A program made the position numbers and the translations under genes. A stretch of DNA of 64,000 bases. Origin: Methylocystis echinoides (GTDB taxonomy: Bacteria; Pseudomonadota; Alphaproteobacteria; Rhizobiales; Beijerinckiaceae). Shown one piece after another: positions 55,990 through 64,000 of the stretch. Within the stretch, counting starts at the first letter, position 1. Every line of letters starts with the position of its first letter. Location of the stretch: contig NZ_BSEC01000001.1 of assembly GCF_027923385.1 (NCBI RefSeq), forward strand, positions 496,001 to 560,000, read 5' to 3'. Under the pieces are notes generated by a model. It was not told the origin of the DNA and ran no database searches. It saw only the letters and a list, made by a program, of their open reading frames with translations.

Positions 55990-56763
55990 TCACGCCCCGG
56001 CGAAGGCGCTGAGCGCGTAGCCTTCCGCTTCCAGCCCGGCCCGCAAGGCGCGGGCCATGTCGACGGCGTGGGCGGTGTCGCCATGCACGCAGACCGAGTC
56101 GATCGGCGTCTTCAGGCGCTTGCCGGTGACCGTGATCAGCGCGCCCTCGGCGAGCATCTCCCGCACCCGCGCGATGGCGACCCCGGCGTCCGTAATCACG
56201 GCGCCCGGTTCGCTGCGCGGCTGCAGCCGTCCGTCGTCGACATAGGCGCGATCGGCGAAAATCTCATGCGCCACCGCCAGTCCGGCGCGTTCGCCGGCGA
56301 GAACCTGTTGCGAAAGCGCGATGGCGAGCAGGATGAGCGCGGGATCGACGGCCCGCGTCGCCCGCGCCAGCGCGTCGGCCACTGCGGCGTCGCGCTCGGC
56401 GAGATTGGCGAGCGCGCCATGCGCCTTCACATAAGTGACGCGGGCGCCGGCAAGCGCCGCGACGGCCTGCGCCGCGCCGATCTGATAGGCGACGGCGCGC
56501 TCGATTTCCCTAGGGGTCATCGCCATGGGCCGGCGCCCGAAGCCCGCGAGATCCGGGAAGCCGACATGGGCGCCAAGCGCGACGCCCTGCTCCCGCGCGC
56601 GCGTGAAGGTGGCGGCCATGATGTCGGGATCGCCGGCGTGAAAGCCGCAGGCGACATTCGCGCTGGTGACAAGGCCGAGCATCGCCGCGTCGTCGCCCAT
56701 GCGCCAGGGGCCGAAGCCTTCGCCGAGATCGGCGTTGAGATCGATTCGTCGGGCTTTTGTCAT
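55990..56763 (-). CDS. pxpA: 5-oxoprolinase subunit A (LamB/YcsF family)
   Basis: The 257-residue protein has the family start [15 protein letters not shown] and [14 protein letters not shown], plus [10 protein letters not shown] and the C-terminal [11 protein letters not shown]. It supplies the metal-dependent part of 5-oxoprolinase together with the fused PxpB-PxpC product encoded one base downstream. I chose the ATG at 56763; the frame extends 22 codons upstream without conserved residues. Confidence 0.94.
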   Translation of the reverse strand: MTKARRIDLNADLGEGFGPWRMGDDAAMLGLVTSANVACGFHAGDPDIMAATFTRAREQGVALGAHVGFPDLAGFGRRPMAMTPREIERAVAYQIGAAQAVAALAGARVTYVKAHGALANLAERDAAVADALARATRAVDPALILLAIALSQQVLAGERAGLAVAHEIFADRAYVDDGRLQPRSEPGAVITDAGVAIARVREMLAEGALITVTGKRLKTPIDSVCVHGDTAHAVDMARALRAGLEAEGYALSAFAGA

Positions 56764-56891
56764 TCTCCCTATCCTAGCGCAGCGCGTGTGGCCGCGACAG
56801 CGCGGGGGCAAGGGCAATGGCGATGGCAAGGACTGGTCGGGCCGCTGGCGCGCGCTAAGTTGACGGCTGTAGGCTTCTCGCGGAGAGCGTC

Positions 56892-57290
56892 ATGTTCGGC
56901 GTGGGTCTGGTGCTTCTCTATTTTCTCCTCGCGCTCGTCGCCGCCGCGCTGATCATGCAGCCGGATCAGTATGCGGTGAGCCGCTCGGCGGGAATCAACG
57001 CCGATGTCGCCCGCGTCTTCGCTTTGGCGCGCGACCCTGCGCATTGGGCGCCGCTCGGCGCGGCCTCGGTCGTCGAGAGTTCGCTGGACGAGCGCATTGT
57101 GCTCAGGCTTGGCCCGACCACGCTCGCAACGGTCTTCCTGCGCCCGGAGGGCGCCGGGACGGTCGTCGAATGCGTCGTAACCGGCCGCAACAGCCTTGTC
57201 GACAAGGCGCGGGCCTTTCTCGGCCATCGCGAGAAGACGCTGGGGCCGAAAATGGAAAAGGCGCTCGCCGGACTCGCGGCGAGCGCCTGA
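56892..57290 (+). CDS. Anchored SRPBCC-like protein
   Basis: The 132-residue product has an N-terminal membrane helix (residues 1-21, MFGVGLVLLYFLLALVAAAL) and a remainder that resembles the START/SRPBCC polyketide-cyclase-like fold (YAVSRSAGINADVARVFALARDPAHWAPLGAA...). GGAGAG precedes the ATG. It is monocistronic, between pxpA and the convergent leuB. A lipid- or ligand-binding role is possible; nothing more specific can be said. Confidence 0.6.
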   Translation: MFGVGLVLLYFLLALVAAALIMQPDQYAVSRSAGINADVARVFALARDPAHWAPLGAASVVESSLDERIVLRLGPTTLATVFLRPEGAGTVVECVVTGRNSLVDKARAFLGHREKTLGPKMEKALAGLAASA

Positions 57291-57322
57291 AGAGACGGCA
57301 GGAGCCGCCCGCTCGTGAGCCT

Positions 57323-58432
57323 CTACTTCAGAACCGTCTTCAGCTCCGCGACAATGGCGTCGCCCATCTGGCTCGTGGAGATCGAGGACGGCGCGTCGCC
57401 CTTGATGTCGATGGTGCGCAGGCCCTTGCCGAGCACGCCGGCGATCGCCTGATCGATGGCGTCGGCCGCCTTGGCGTTGTCGAAGGAATAGCGCATCGCC
57501 ATGCCCAGCGAGCCGATCATGGCGATGGGGTTCGCAATGCCCTTGCCGGCGATGTCCGGCGCCGAGCCGTGGCAGGGCTCGTACATCGCCTTGCGCTTGC
57601 CGTTCGCGTCGGCCGCGCCGAGCGAGGCCGACGGCAGCATGCCGAGCGAGCCGGTGAGCATGGCGGCTTCGTCCGACAGCATGTCGCCGAAGAGATTGTC
57701 GGTGACGATCACGTCGAACTGCTTGGGCCAGCGCACGAGCTGCATGCCGAGCGCGTCGGCGAGCATGTGCTCGAGCTGCACGTCGGCGTATTCGCGCTTG
57801 TGCAAAGCGGTGATGACCTCGCGCCACAGATAGCCCGTGCGCATGACGTTGGCCTTTTCAGACGACGTCACCTTGTTGCGGCGCTTGCGGGCGAGCTCGA
57901 AGGCGACGCGGCCGATGCGCTCGATCTCGTGGGTCGTGTAGACCTGCGTGTCGACGGCGCGCTTCTCACCGTTCTCCAGCGTGACGATCTCTTTCGGTTC
58001 GCCGAAATAGACGCCGCCGGTCAGTTCGCGCACGATCATGATGTCGAGGCCGTCGACCAGCTCGCGCTTGAGCGAGGAGGCGTCGGCGAGCGCCGGATAG
58101 CAGATGGCGGGGCGCAGATTGGCGAAGAGGGCCAGGTCCTTGCGCAGGCGCAGCAGGCCCGCCTCGGGGCGGACGTTATAGGGCACGCCGTCCCATTTTG
58201 GCCCGCCGACGGCGGCGAGCAGCACGGCGTCGGCGCTCTGGGCCAGCGCCATGTCGCTTTCGCTGATGGCGACCTTGTGGGCGTCGTAAGCCGCGCCGCC
58301 GACGAGGCCGCGCTCGATCTCGAATTTTGCGACGCCCGCCTGGCTCAGAAATGCGATCACCTTCTCGGCCTCGGCGGAGATTTCCGGACCGATGCCGTCG
58401 CCGGGCAGGAGCAGGAGCTTGTAGGCGGACAT
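57323..58432 (-). CDS. leuB: 3-isopropylmalate dehydrogenase
   Basis: NAD-dependent leucine-synthesis enzyme of 369 residues. It has [11 protein letters not shown] at the start, RREL-type substrate residues in [13 protein letters not shown], and the isocitrate/isopropylmalate signature [39 protein letters not shown] is also present. The ATG at 58432 gives the normal N-terminus; the frame continues upstream in non-conserved sequence. Confidence 0.96.
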   Translation of the reverse strand: MSAYKLLLLPGDGIGPEISAEAEKVIAFLSQAGVAKFEIERGLVGGAAYDAHKVAISESDMALAQSADAVLLAAVGGPKWDGVPYNVRPEAGLLRLRKDLALFANLRPAICYPALADASSLKRELVDGLDIMIVRELTGGVYFGEPKEIVTLENGEKRAVDTQVYTTHEIERIGRVAFELARKRRNKVTSSEKANVMRTGYLWREVITALHKREYADVQLEHMLADALGMQLVRWPKQFDVIVTDNLFGDMLSDEAAMLTGSLGMLPSASLGAADANGKRKAMYEPCHGSAPDIAGKGIANPIAMIGSLGMAMRYSFDNAKAADAIDQAIAGVLGKGLRTIDIKGDAPSSISTSQMGDAIVAELKTVLK

Positions 58433-58675
58433 GAAAACCCTCTGTGTTCGAGAAACCCGCGCCGTCAATAGAGCGCCGGGGCGCCCCGCGCAACATCGCG
58501 CCAAAACGGGGCAAGCGGGCTCGGCCGTGCGACAATTCGCGCGCGCGCTTTCCCTTGCCCGGAAAGGGGAAGCCGTGCAGCTTGAAAAAGGTCAAGGAAA
58601 AGAAAATCGCGTGCCGAGTCGCGGCCGACGAAAGAGCGGCGACCGGAGGCGGTTTGAAAGGCGGAGGGACGCTGA

Positions 58676-59143
58676 ATGAAGATCGTTAAAATCGCCGCGC
58701 TCGCCATGTTCGCGGCTTTTGCCGGGGCTGTCCCCGCCAAGGCCTTCTGCCTCGTTAATTGCGAGCCGAAGCCCGAACACGCGCGCAAGGTTTTCGAGAA
58801 TCTGGTCAAGACGAAATTCGACAAGGACGCCGTGGTCGAGAAATTCGACGTCACGCGCTTCTGGCCGCTCGACGTCGAGGGCGCGGGCCACGCCGGCTAT
58901 GAGTTTTACTTCACCGCGAGCGTGAAATTCCCCAACGGCGCCAATCTGGAGTGCAAACCCGACGCCGCCGGCGCCGTGAAGGCGGGCTGCTCCGCGAGCA
59001 CCTATTACTCCACGACCATCCAGAACCAGATGGTCAAGGAGAAGCAATATATCGAGCCGGGCAAGGTCATCGACTTCAAGGACGAGACCCGCTTCGACGA
59101 AGACGGCGGCAAGTGGAAGGGCCAGGACGGCAATCTCTACTGA
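58676..59143 (+). CDS. Exported hypothetical protein
   Basis: The 155-residue product has a signal peptide (MKIVKIAALAMFAAFAGAVPAKA, about residues 1-23) and a small mature domain with Cys25 and Cys29 near its start (FCLVNCEP) and two more cysteines (LECKPD, KAGCSA). A cystatin-like or small beta fold is possible. GGAGGG precedes the ATG and a strong terminator follows at 59169. No family is recognised. Confidence 0.65.
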   Translation: MKIVKIAALAMFAAFAGAVPAKAFCLVNCEPKPEHARKVFENLVKTKFDKDAVVEKFDVTRFWPLDVEGAGHAGYEFYFTASVKFPNGANLECKPDAAGAVKAGCSASTYYSTTIQNQMVKEKQYIEPGKVIDFKDETRFDEDGGKWKGQDGNLY

Positions 59144-59168
59144 GCGCCCCCGCGCGGCGCGACGACGA

Positions 59169-59196
59169 GCGGGCCCATCGCGGCCCGCTTTTTTTT
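59169..59196 (+). terminator. Intrinsic terminator
   Basis: GCGGGCC (59169-59175) pairs with GGCCCGC (59182-59188), and eight T residues follow. It ends the exported-protein transcript upstream of secG. Confidence 0.85.
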
Positions 59197-59356
59197 ATGT
59201 CCACGGTCAGGGCTGGCGGGGCCCGCTTTCGGGCGGATCGCAAGAGGGCGCCACGGCGCCCCTTCCTTGCGCCCCCGCCATGGTGTAGAAGCCCGCCAGG
59301 GTTTTGGCGTCGAGCGCGTCCAACGGCCGCGGCTCCGCTAGGGAAGAAGGTCTGAA

Positions 59357-60049
59357 ATGCAGCAGGTCATTATCGCGATCCACCTGATGGTGGTGACGGC
59401 GCTGGTTATCCTCGTGCTCTATCAAAAGTCCGAGGGCGGCGCGCTCGGCATGGGCGGCAGCGGCGTGTTCACCGGCCGTGGCCAGGCCAATGCGCTGACC
59501 CGCGCGACCGGCATTCTCGCGACGATCTTCTTCCTCACCAGCATCGCGCTGACGGTTCTGCCGGCGTGGGAGCGTCGCGCCGCGGGCGGCGACGACTGGA
59601 CCAAGGCGATCGACCAGGGCGACATCAAGTTCAAGGAAATGAAGCCCGGCGAGAAGGCCCCCGAGTCCGGCAAGGATTCGCTCTTCGACCAGCTCCAGCG
59701 CGCCCAGCAGAAGCGCCAGCAGGGCGGCGCCCCCGCCCCCGCCGAGGCTCCCAAGGCGGAGGCCCCCAAGGCCGAGGCCCCGAAGGCGGAAGCTCCGAAG
59801 GCCGAGGCGCCGAAGTCCGAGCCCGTGATGGAGGCCCCGAAGGTCGAGGCTCCCAAGGCTGAGGCTCCCAAGGCTGAGGCTCCCAAGGCTGAGGCTCCCG
59901 CCGCGGAGGCGCCGAAGCCGCAGACCCAGTGGACGTCCCCCGCCGGCGAAGCGCCCAAGGCTGAGGCGCCGAAGGCGGAGGCTCCGTCGGCTCCCGCCGC
60001 CGAGGCCCCGAAGGCCGGCGCGCCGACCCAGTGGAAGTCGCCGCAGTAA
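59357..60049 (+). CDS. secG: Protein translocase subunit SecG with long EAPKA-repeat tail
   Basis: SecG assists SecYE in protein export across the inner membrane. The first 75 residues hold the two helices and the conserved loop LYQKSEGGALGMGGSGVFTGRGQANALTRATG. The remainder to residue 230 is a Pro/Ala/Glu/Lys tail made of repeated EAPKA pentapeptides, with two copies of TQW(T/K)SP. Alphaproteobacterial SecG proteins often have such tails, but this one is long. A purine-rich AAGAAGG precedes the ATG. It lies just upstream of pyrG. Confidence 0.93.
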   Translation: MQQVIIAIHLMVVTALVILVLYQKSEGGALGMGGSGVFTGRGQANALTRATGILATIFFLTSIALTVLPAWERRAAGGDDWTKAIDQGDIKFKEMKPGEKAPESGKDSLFDQLQRAQQKRQQGGAPAPAEAPKAEAPKAEAPKAEAPKAEAPKSEPVMEAPKVEAPKAEAPKAEAPKAEAPAAEAPKPQTQWTSPAGEAPKAEAPKAEAPSAPAAEAPKAGAPTQWKSPQ

Positions 60050-60146
60050 GCGCGACTTCGTTCCTGTCCATCGCGATCCAATTGCGCTGGGGAAGACCTC
60101 TTCCCCGGTGCAATAAATGCTATCCAAATCCCTCGAAAGGCGTTAG

Positions 60147-61787
<1,641 letters not shown>

Positions 61788-61827
61788 GTTCTTCGCGCGC
61801 GGGTTAGCGCGCGAGCCGAAACCACGC

Positions 61828-61963
61828 CCTCATCCTGAGGCGGCCCGCAGGGCCGTCTCGAAGGATGGGCAGCCACCGCGATTTTGCATCCTGTATCGTT
61901 CGCCGCTGACGGATTTCCTCGTCCTTCGAGACGCGCGCGTTCCGCGCGCCCTCAGGATGAGGA
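61828..61963. repeat. Inverted pair of CCTCATCCTGAGG-type repeats
   Basis: CCTCATCCTGAGG...TCGAAGGATG (61828-61869) and its inverse-orientation copy CCTTCGAGA...CCCTCAGGATGAGG (61917-61963) form a long imperfect inverted repeat. This type of dispersed palindrome is common in rhizobial-type genomes. Confidence 0.75.
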
Positions 61964-62032
61964 AATCCTCCCGCGTGCATTCAGACGCGCGGCGCGGGGG
62001 CGGCCAGCCGCAACGACTGCTACGCCTTCCCT

Positions 62033-62143
62033 CCGTCATGGCCGGGCTCGTCCCGGCCATCCACGCCGGGAGGCTTCATCAATGCGGGGAGGGGCGCCGC
62101 AGCGGCGCGGCGTGGATGCCCGCGACAAGCGCGGGCATGACGG
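62033..62143. repeat. Second family of dispersed palindromes (GTCATGGCCGGG type)
   Basis: CCGTCATGGCCGGG...CCCGGCCAT (62033-62063) and TGGATGCCCGCG...CGCGGGCATGACGG (62113-62143) are facing palindromes. With the pair at 61828-61963 they fill the whole spacer (61788-62210) between pyrG and the DUF433 gene. Confidence 0.7.
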
Positions 62144-62210
62144 GGGGCTCCGATGGTGGAAGTTGGCGCCTGTTCAGGGAGGTGTATCTTACCACCAAGG
62201 AGGCCGCGCC

Positions 62211-62408
62211 ATGACCGATCAGATTCGCATTACGCTCGATCCGGAGCTGCTCGCCGGAAAACCTGTCGTGCGCGGTACGCGCCTATCGGTCGAATTCATC
62301 ATCGGGCTGATGGCGGACGGATGGAGTGAGGCAGACATTCTGCGCAATTATCCTGCGCTGGAACATGAGGACATTTCGGCCTGCTTGGTCAATTGGTATG
62401 GTCGCTAG
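62211..62408 (+). CDS. DUF433 antitoxin-like protein, apparently truncated
   Basis: The 65-residue product matches the DUF433 (VapB45-like) family: ITLDPELLAGKPVVRGTRLSVEFIIGLMADGWSEADILRNYPALEHEDISACL. Members normally continue for another 10-15 residues as a helix (ACLAYA-type), but here the sequence ends NWYGR soon after ACL, exactly where base composition drops. AAGGAGG lies upstream of the ATG. The partner toxin gene that usually follows is absent; a DUF262 gene begins 29 bases later. Confidence 0.8.
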   Translation: MTDQIRITLDPELLAGKPVVRGTRLSVEFIIGLMADGWSEADILRNYPALEHEDISACLVNWYGR

Positions 62409-62437
62409 GTCTTGGTGGATTTGCAGAGAAAAAAGAA

Positions 62438-63496
62438 ATGCAAGAATCAGTTCTCAGAAAAGAAGAGGATCGAACATTCTTCGATGAAGATCGGGATCAA
62501 CCTATCCCCCCTGTGGACGTTGTTGCTTATAATGAGCTTAGGTCCTGTGCCGATCTATATCGTATGTTCGCTACGGGTAAGCTCGAAATCCAGCCGGACT
62601 TCCAGCGAGAGGTAGTTTGGAAAAAAGACGAGCAGGCTAGATTCATTGATTCACTCGTAAAACAACTTCCAATACCAAGTATGTGCTTCAGCCTTGATTT
62701 CAAAACGCAGAAGTGGAAGGTCATAGACGGTCTGCAGCGAATGTCTACTATTACAGCATTTCTTGGATCAGAGGATTGGAAAATTGGAGATGTTGAAGAT
62801 ATTCAGCAATTATTACGAAATACAACAAACAATGAACTAAAAAACGGAAACGATGAGCAAAGAAGAGTCTATGCAAGCGTCGAAGACATTTCTATTCCGA
62901 TAACGGTTATTCGCTGCAGTTATGATGTCCCACAACATATGAGGTATCTCTTCACGATATTTAACCGTCTCAACTCAGGAGGCGTCAGGCTTAATAACCA
63001 GGAGATTCGCAACTGTATTTACTCAGGAAGGTTCAACAATCTTCTAAAAGCATTTGATCGGCACGATAAGAATTGGGCGACAGTGAGAAGGCGTATCTGG
63101 GGTTCCATGGATCGATTTAGATCCGTCGAAGTGCTATTGCGCGCTCTTGCCTTCTGCGCGGAGCGCAATTTGTACGATGGAAATCTGGCCGGGTTTTTGA
63201 ATAATTTCATGCACGGCAAAATGCATATCGACGATTGGGAGTTGAAGGCTCTATCTGAAAAAATGGAGAGAATGGCTGCCAATGCCCGGGTTGTTTTGGA
63301 CGCTCTTCCGGGTGGAAAAAGATCACTTACGTTCGTCGAGGGGGTTTTGGTTGGCCTTCTATCAAATGACAGCGAGATCGTGGGGCTTGATGAGGTGCGC
63401 CGCGTAGGTGGCTACAAGAGCGCGCTACAAAATTCGCGTCTTTGCCAGTTTATCTGCATGGGGCGCGTTACGCGCTTTCTAGTGCTACGACAGTAA
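62438..63496 (+). CDS. DUF262 domain protein (ParB-like N-terminal fold)
   Basis: The 352-residue protein has the DUF262 core: QPDFQREVVW (residues 52-61), ARFIDSLVKQLPIPSMCFS, the nucleotide-site motif VIDGLQRMSTI (IDGLQR at 96-101) and FNRLNSGGVRLNNQEIRN. DUF262 is the N-terminal part of GmrS/GmrD-type restriction enzymes and occurs in many defence genes; proteins with only this domain usually work with a neighbour. The coding sequence is much poorer in GC than the rest of the window. The last 20 residues look unlike relatives and may reflect a frameshift: another frame stays open to a TAA at 63538. Confidence 0.85.
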   Translation: MQESVLRKEEDRTFFDEDRDQPIPPVDVVAYNELRSCADLYRMFATGKLEIQPDFQREVVWKKDEQARFIDSLVKQLPIPSMCFSLDFKTQKWKVIDGLQRMSTITAFLGSEDWKIGDVEDIQQLLRNTTNNELKNGNDEQRRVYASVEDISIPITVIRCSYDVPQHMRYLFTIFNRLNSGGVRLNNQEIRNCIYSGRFNNLLKAFDRHDKNWATVRRRIWGSMDRFRSVEVLLRALAFCAERNLYDGNLAGFLNNFMHGKMHIDDWELKALSEKMERMAANARVVLDALPGGKRSLTFVEGVLVGLLSNDSEIVGLDEVRRVGGYKSALQNSRLCQFICMGRVTRFLVLRQ

Positions 63497-63549
63497 AAGT
63501 TCGTCTTAATGAATCGGTAGAGGCCTTCAAGGTTTTGTAAGGTGTCGTT

Positions 63550-64000
63550 GTGCCAAGCGCCATTGAAAACACACTTAGAGAGCTTGAGAACTGGTTTAGG
63601 GAAATTGATGGAGGTACAGAGAGGCCCAAGCTTGCGAAATTAGCGATGCTAGAATTTTGTGGTTGGCTCGAGCATCGGATGGACGAAATTGTCAGAATGG
63701 CTGCGAGCAATTGTGGGGCCGACTCCGACCGCATAGAAAAGATGATAAACAGTACTCATGGGTTCAAGTACGACGAGCATTTTCGTCCAATGATGTGTGC
63801 CACAATCGGTGACGGTAGTGTTTCGTACGTGGAAAAGAGATTGTCGTCAAATGGCACAGATGTTGACCACTTGAGGTCTTTGCTGGGCACCTATTGGAAA
63901 ACGCGGGGCAGTCTTGCTCATACACATATGGGAGGTGTCCAAGTTACGCTTAATGCCCCAAGTTGGTGCTTGAATCAACAAAGGGTAGTGGGAAAAATCC
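63550..64000 (+). CDS. HEPN-like protein, incomplete at window end
   Basis: From a GTG at 63550, with AAGGTG seven bases upstream and an in-frame stop just before it, an open frame runs to the window edge (150 codons). It encodes a helical protein (VPSAIENTLRELENWFREIDGG..., LEFCGWLEHRMDEIVRMA). Arg119-x4-His124 in TRGSLAHTH fits the R-x(4-6)-H active-site motif of HEPN ribonucleases, and the fold resembles RiboL-PSP-type HEPN proteins. It follows the DUF262 gene by 53 bases in the same direction. HEPN genes beside DUF262 genes are a recurring pair in defence loci. The C-terminus is not visible. Confidence 0.65.
   Translation, partial: MPSAIENTLRELENWFREIDGGTERPKLAKLAMLEFCGWLEHRMDEIVRMAASNCGADSDRIEKMINSTHGFKYDEHFRPMMCATIGDGSVSYVEKRLSSNGTDVDHLRSLLGTYWKTRGSLAHTHMGGVQVTLNAPSWCLNQQRVVGKI

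Overview
The window reads as a chromosomal segment of a GC-rich alphaproteobacterial methylotroph, most likely a type II methanotroph or close relative (Methylocystis/Methylosinus-like). This is inferred from gene content, not from a database search. The main clues are a lanthanide-type methanol dehydrogenase (XoxF) with its cytochrome, a GcrA cell-cycle regulator, an alphaproteobacterial LexA box, a split GcvPA/GcvPB glycine decarboxylase, CobT-type cobaltochelatase and imuAB. No complete insertion sequence, prophage or CRISPR array was seen.

Layout: (1) 0.15-4.8 kb: promoter, tandem glycine riboswitch and gcvT-gcvH-gcvPA-gcvPB, convergent with gcrA. (2) 5.9-13.5 kb: argD-argF-hslO forward, then a reverse four-gene run argH > ThiE-like > Sel1-repeat protein > esterase, linked by 4-base overlaps. 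A TlpA-like thioredoxin diverges from argH with only 22 bp between the start codons. (3) 13.6-16.8 kb: an anchored Pro/Ala-rich protein, a peroxiredoxin and cobT. (4) 17.1-21.8 kb: C1 oxidation block. A SoxYZ-like carrier and a quinoprotein-relay metallohydrolase lie on the minus strand, and xoxF and xoxG on the plus strand. (5) 22.0-24.4 kb: SOS-controlled imuA-imuB. (6) 24.5-33.3 kb: phosphate regulon (UPF0104-like membrane protein, phoR, pstSCAB, phoU, phoB), interrupted after phoR by a lower-GC insert and restarted by three Pho-box repeats. (7) 33.3-37.2 kb: dxs, an L,D-transpeptidase and a CelD/BioF2-type acyltransferase. (8) 37.2-39.4 kb: a two-gene unit that looks like a type III secretion chaperone plus a repeat-bearing effector-like protein, with no secretion apparatus in the window. 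(9) 39.5-45.1 kb: lptM-lysA, galU/galE, a two-domain PPK2 and tRNA-Arg(CCU). (10) 45.6-50.4 kb: a papain-fold protease with a long acidic tail, an LRR-kinase fusion and small hypothetical genes. (11) 50.4-61.8 kb: mostly housekeeping genes (carboxylesterase, methyltransferase, gloB, a cupin, a 5-oxoprolinase set with fused PxpB-PxpC, leuB, secG, pyrG). (12) 61.8-64.0 kb: a palindrome-rich spacer, a DUF433 antitoxin-like gene that appears truncated, then an abruptly AT-richer segment with a DUF262 protein and a HEPN-like protein running off the end, probably the edge of a defence island.

Working together: XoxF oxidises methanol in the periplasm and passes electrons to XoxG; the neighbouring SoxYZ-like carrier and metallohydrolase belong to families found beside such quinoproteins. 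The glycine riboswitch ties gcv expression to glycine, which is relevant where serine-cycle carbon passes through glycine. The Pho block senses and imports phosphate, and PPK2 would use polyphosphate for nucleotide phosphorylation.

The segments least explained by conserved function are the chaperone/effector-like pair, the acidic-tailed protease and LRR-kinase pair, the gene inserted into the pho locus, and the DUF262-HEPN boundary. Functional calls for these are inference.
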